Part shown: piece by piece, positions 5,184 through 6,033 of the stretch
Layout: each line of letters starts with the position of its first letter
Position numbering within the stretch: the stretch's first letter is position 1
Assembly (NCBI GenBank): GCA_023417165.1
Contig: JAEZGD010000465.1
Location: 1-6,033 of the forward strand
Source: Planctomycetota bacterium
Lineage (GTDB): Bacteria > Planctomycetota > Planctomycetia > Pirellulales > Pirellulaceae
Direction of reading: 5' to 3'
Length of the DNA: 6,033 nucleotides
Program-made: the position numbers and the translations under genes
Notes under the pieces: model-generated
What the model saw: the letters and a program-made list of their open reading frames with translations, nothing else
Told to the model about the DNA's origin: nothing
Databases searched by the model: none

Positions 5184-6002
5184 TCATTCTGCGGCCACTA
5201 CATTCGCGTACAAGTAAACGCAACTCGCGAGGAAGGCGAGCGCAAAGCCGATCAGCGCGAGCGGTGGGCCGAGCAGCAGGAAGTCGAGCGACGTGCCGGT
5301 GATGCGCGCGAGCGTGCCGAAATGACTATCGAGCTTGCCCCAGCCGGTGCTGGCGAAGGGCAGGTAAATCAGCACTGCCGCCAGGCCGAGCAGTGATGCC
5401 AAGAAGCTGAAGGCGACCAGCAGCGAATAGACGCCGCGATGCGCTACCAGCGCCACGCCGCACAGCGTGAGCGCGCCGCAGACAAGCGTGGCATAACCTG
5501 CCCAGCCAATCGCCAGGCCATTGCTGCCAGGCGTCCAGGCGCGAAACACGCTGATGACCGCGAGCAATCCGCCGAGGCCAATCACGCCGCGGATGATCAT
5601 GTCGAAGCCGGAATGCGGAATATCGTCGTTCCAGGCCGGCGCTGCCCAGGCGGGGAGCCAGCCTGGCACCGTCGGCGTTTGCTTGAATTTCTGCGCTAAG
5701 GTTTGCTCGGAAGCGCCGCGCGACTTTTGCCCGGTGCGCTCGTCAAAGCCGCAGTTGGCGCACATCCGCACCTTTTCGGGACGATCCAGACCGCACGCCG
5801 GGCAAGGATTGGCGGGGGGCGCTTCGACCGGAATGCTGGTCGGCGCGGCACGTGGTTCAGCAGGCGCGAGTGAAAAGTCGTCATCATCAATCGCCGGAAT
5901 GTGCAGCACGATGCCGCACTTCGGGCACTTCACTTTCTTTCCGGCCAGTTCAGGCCGCGCGGGGATTTGATAGCCGCAGTTGCAAATCGTGGGAGTGGAC
6001 AT
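5184..6002 (-). CDS. Double zinc-ribbon, four-TM membrane protein of unknown function
   Basis: The protein has 272 residues. Two zinc ribbons open it: C7/C9 with C26/C29 (ICNCG and CPKCG, joined by PELAGKKVK) and C67/C70 with C81/C84 (CPACG and CANCGFDERTG). A proline/alanine-rich acidic linker (about 36-66) separates them and a polar stretch (about 88-130) follows. Four hydrophobic segments come next, at about 136-153, 164-187, 191-216 and 240-268. The N-terminus therefore probably lies in the cytoplasm as a metal-binding head on a small membrane anchor. Zinc-ribbon/membrane proteins of this type are common and mostly uncharacterised in planctomycetes; no enzyme motif is seen. The ATG (complement of 6000-6002) is preceded by GGGGAG (complement of 6011-6016) at eight bases, a good ribosome binding site. 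The gene converges on the liv operon and is a separate transcription unit; its promoter would lie beyond the window edge. Confidence 0.85.
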   Translation of the reverse strand: MSTPTICNCGYQIPARPELAGKKVKCPKCGIVLHIPAIDDDDFSLAPAEPRAAPTSIPVEAPPANPCPACGLDRPEKVRMCANCGFDERTGQKSRGASEQTLAQKFKQTPTVPGWLPAWAAPAWNDDIPHSGFDMIIRGVIGLGGLLAVISVFRAWTPGSNGLAIGWAGYATLVCGALTLCGVALVAHRGVYSLLVAFSFLASLLGLAAVLIYLPFASTGWGKLDSHFGTLARITGTSLDFLLLGPPLALIGFALAFLASCVYLYANVVAAE

Positions 6003-6010
6003 GACAAGGG

Positions 6011-6016
6011 CTCCCC
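6011..6016 (-). promoter_or_regulatory. Ribosome binding site of the zinc-ribbon membrane protein gene
   Basis: On the - strand this reads GGGGAG, eight bases before the ATG at 6002. It supports that start, which also places the first zinc-ribbon cysteine at residue 7. Confidence 0.6.
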
Positions 6017-6033
6017 AGGGCGCGAGACAAGAC

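Overview
The window carries the distal part of a branched-chain amino acid type (Liv/HAAT) ABC transporter operon on the + strand. It is followed by a small coupled gene and then by a convergent gene on the - strand. The DNA is GC-rich. The convergent gene encodes an N-terminal double zinc ribbon (motif LAGKKVKCPKCG) joined to membrane segments, a style I associate with Planctomycetes (Pirellulales-like). That taxonomic call is inference; no rRNA or marker gene is present.

Layout: the 3' end of a periplasmic substrate-binding protein gene (2-418, cut by the window edge); livH permease (457-1413); livM permease (1410-2435, ATGA overlap with livH); livG ATPase (2474-3820); livF ATPase (3820-4539, TGATG overlap with livG); a SUKH/SMI1-KNR4-like small protein (4536-5051, GTGA overlap with livF); a short intergenic region with palindromes (5052-5183); and a zinc-ribbon/four-TM membrane protein on the - strand (5184-6002). 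The order (binding protein, H, M, G, F) is the same as in the E. coli liv locus. The tight overlaps indicate one translationally coupled transcript. The binding protein would deliver a substrate (branched-chain amino acid or a related amide) to the LivH/LivM channel, powered by a LivG/LivF ATPase pair.

The standout observation is in LivG. It has 448 residues, against about 255 for the family. All ATPase motifs are intact, but an in-frame block of about 196 residues (DNA about 2675-3262) sits between the strand after Walker A and the Q-loop. The block is two hydrophobic segments enclosing a polar region of about 140 residues, flanked by arginines as the positive-inside rule predicts. It reads as a transmembrane hairpin carrying an extracytoplasmic domain, built into a normally cytoplasmic ATPase subunit. 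LivF in the same operon lacks it. I do not recognise the inserted domain. It could link the ATPase directly to the periplasm, for example to the binding protein.

Smaller points of interest are a possible hairpin over the livH ribosome-binding region, a palindromic element in the 3' intergenic region resembling dispersed repeats, and the coupling of a SUKH-like gene to the transporter operon. No RNA genes, CRISPR arrays, insertion sequences or clear promoters were seen.
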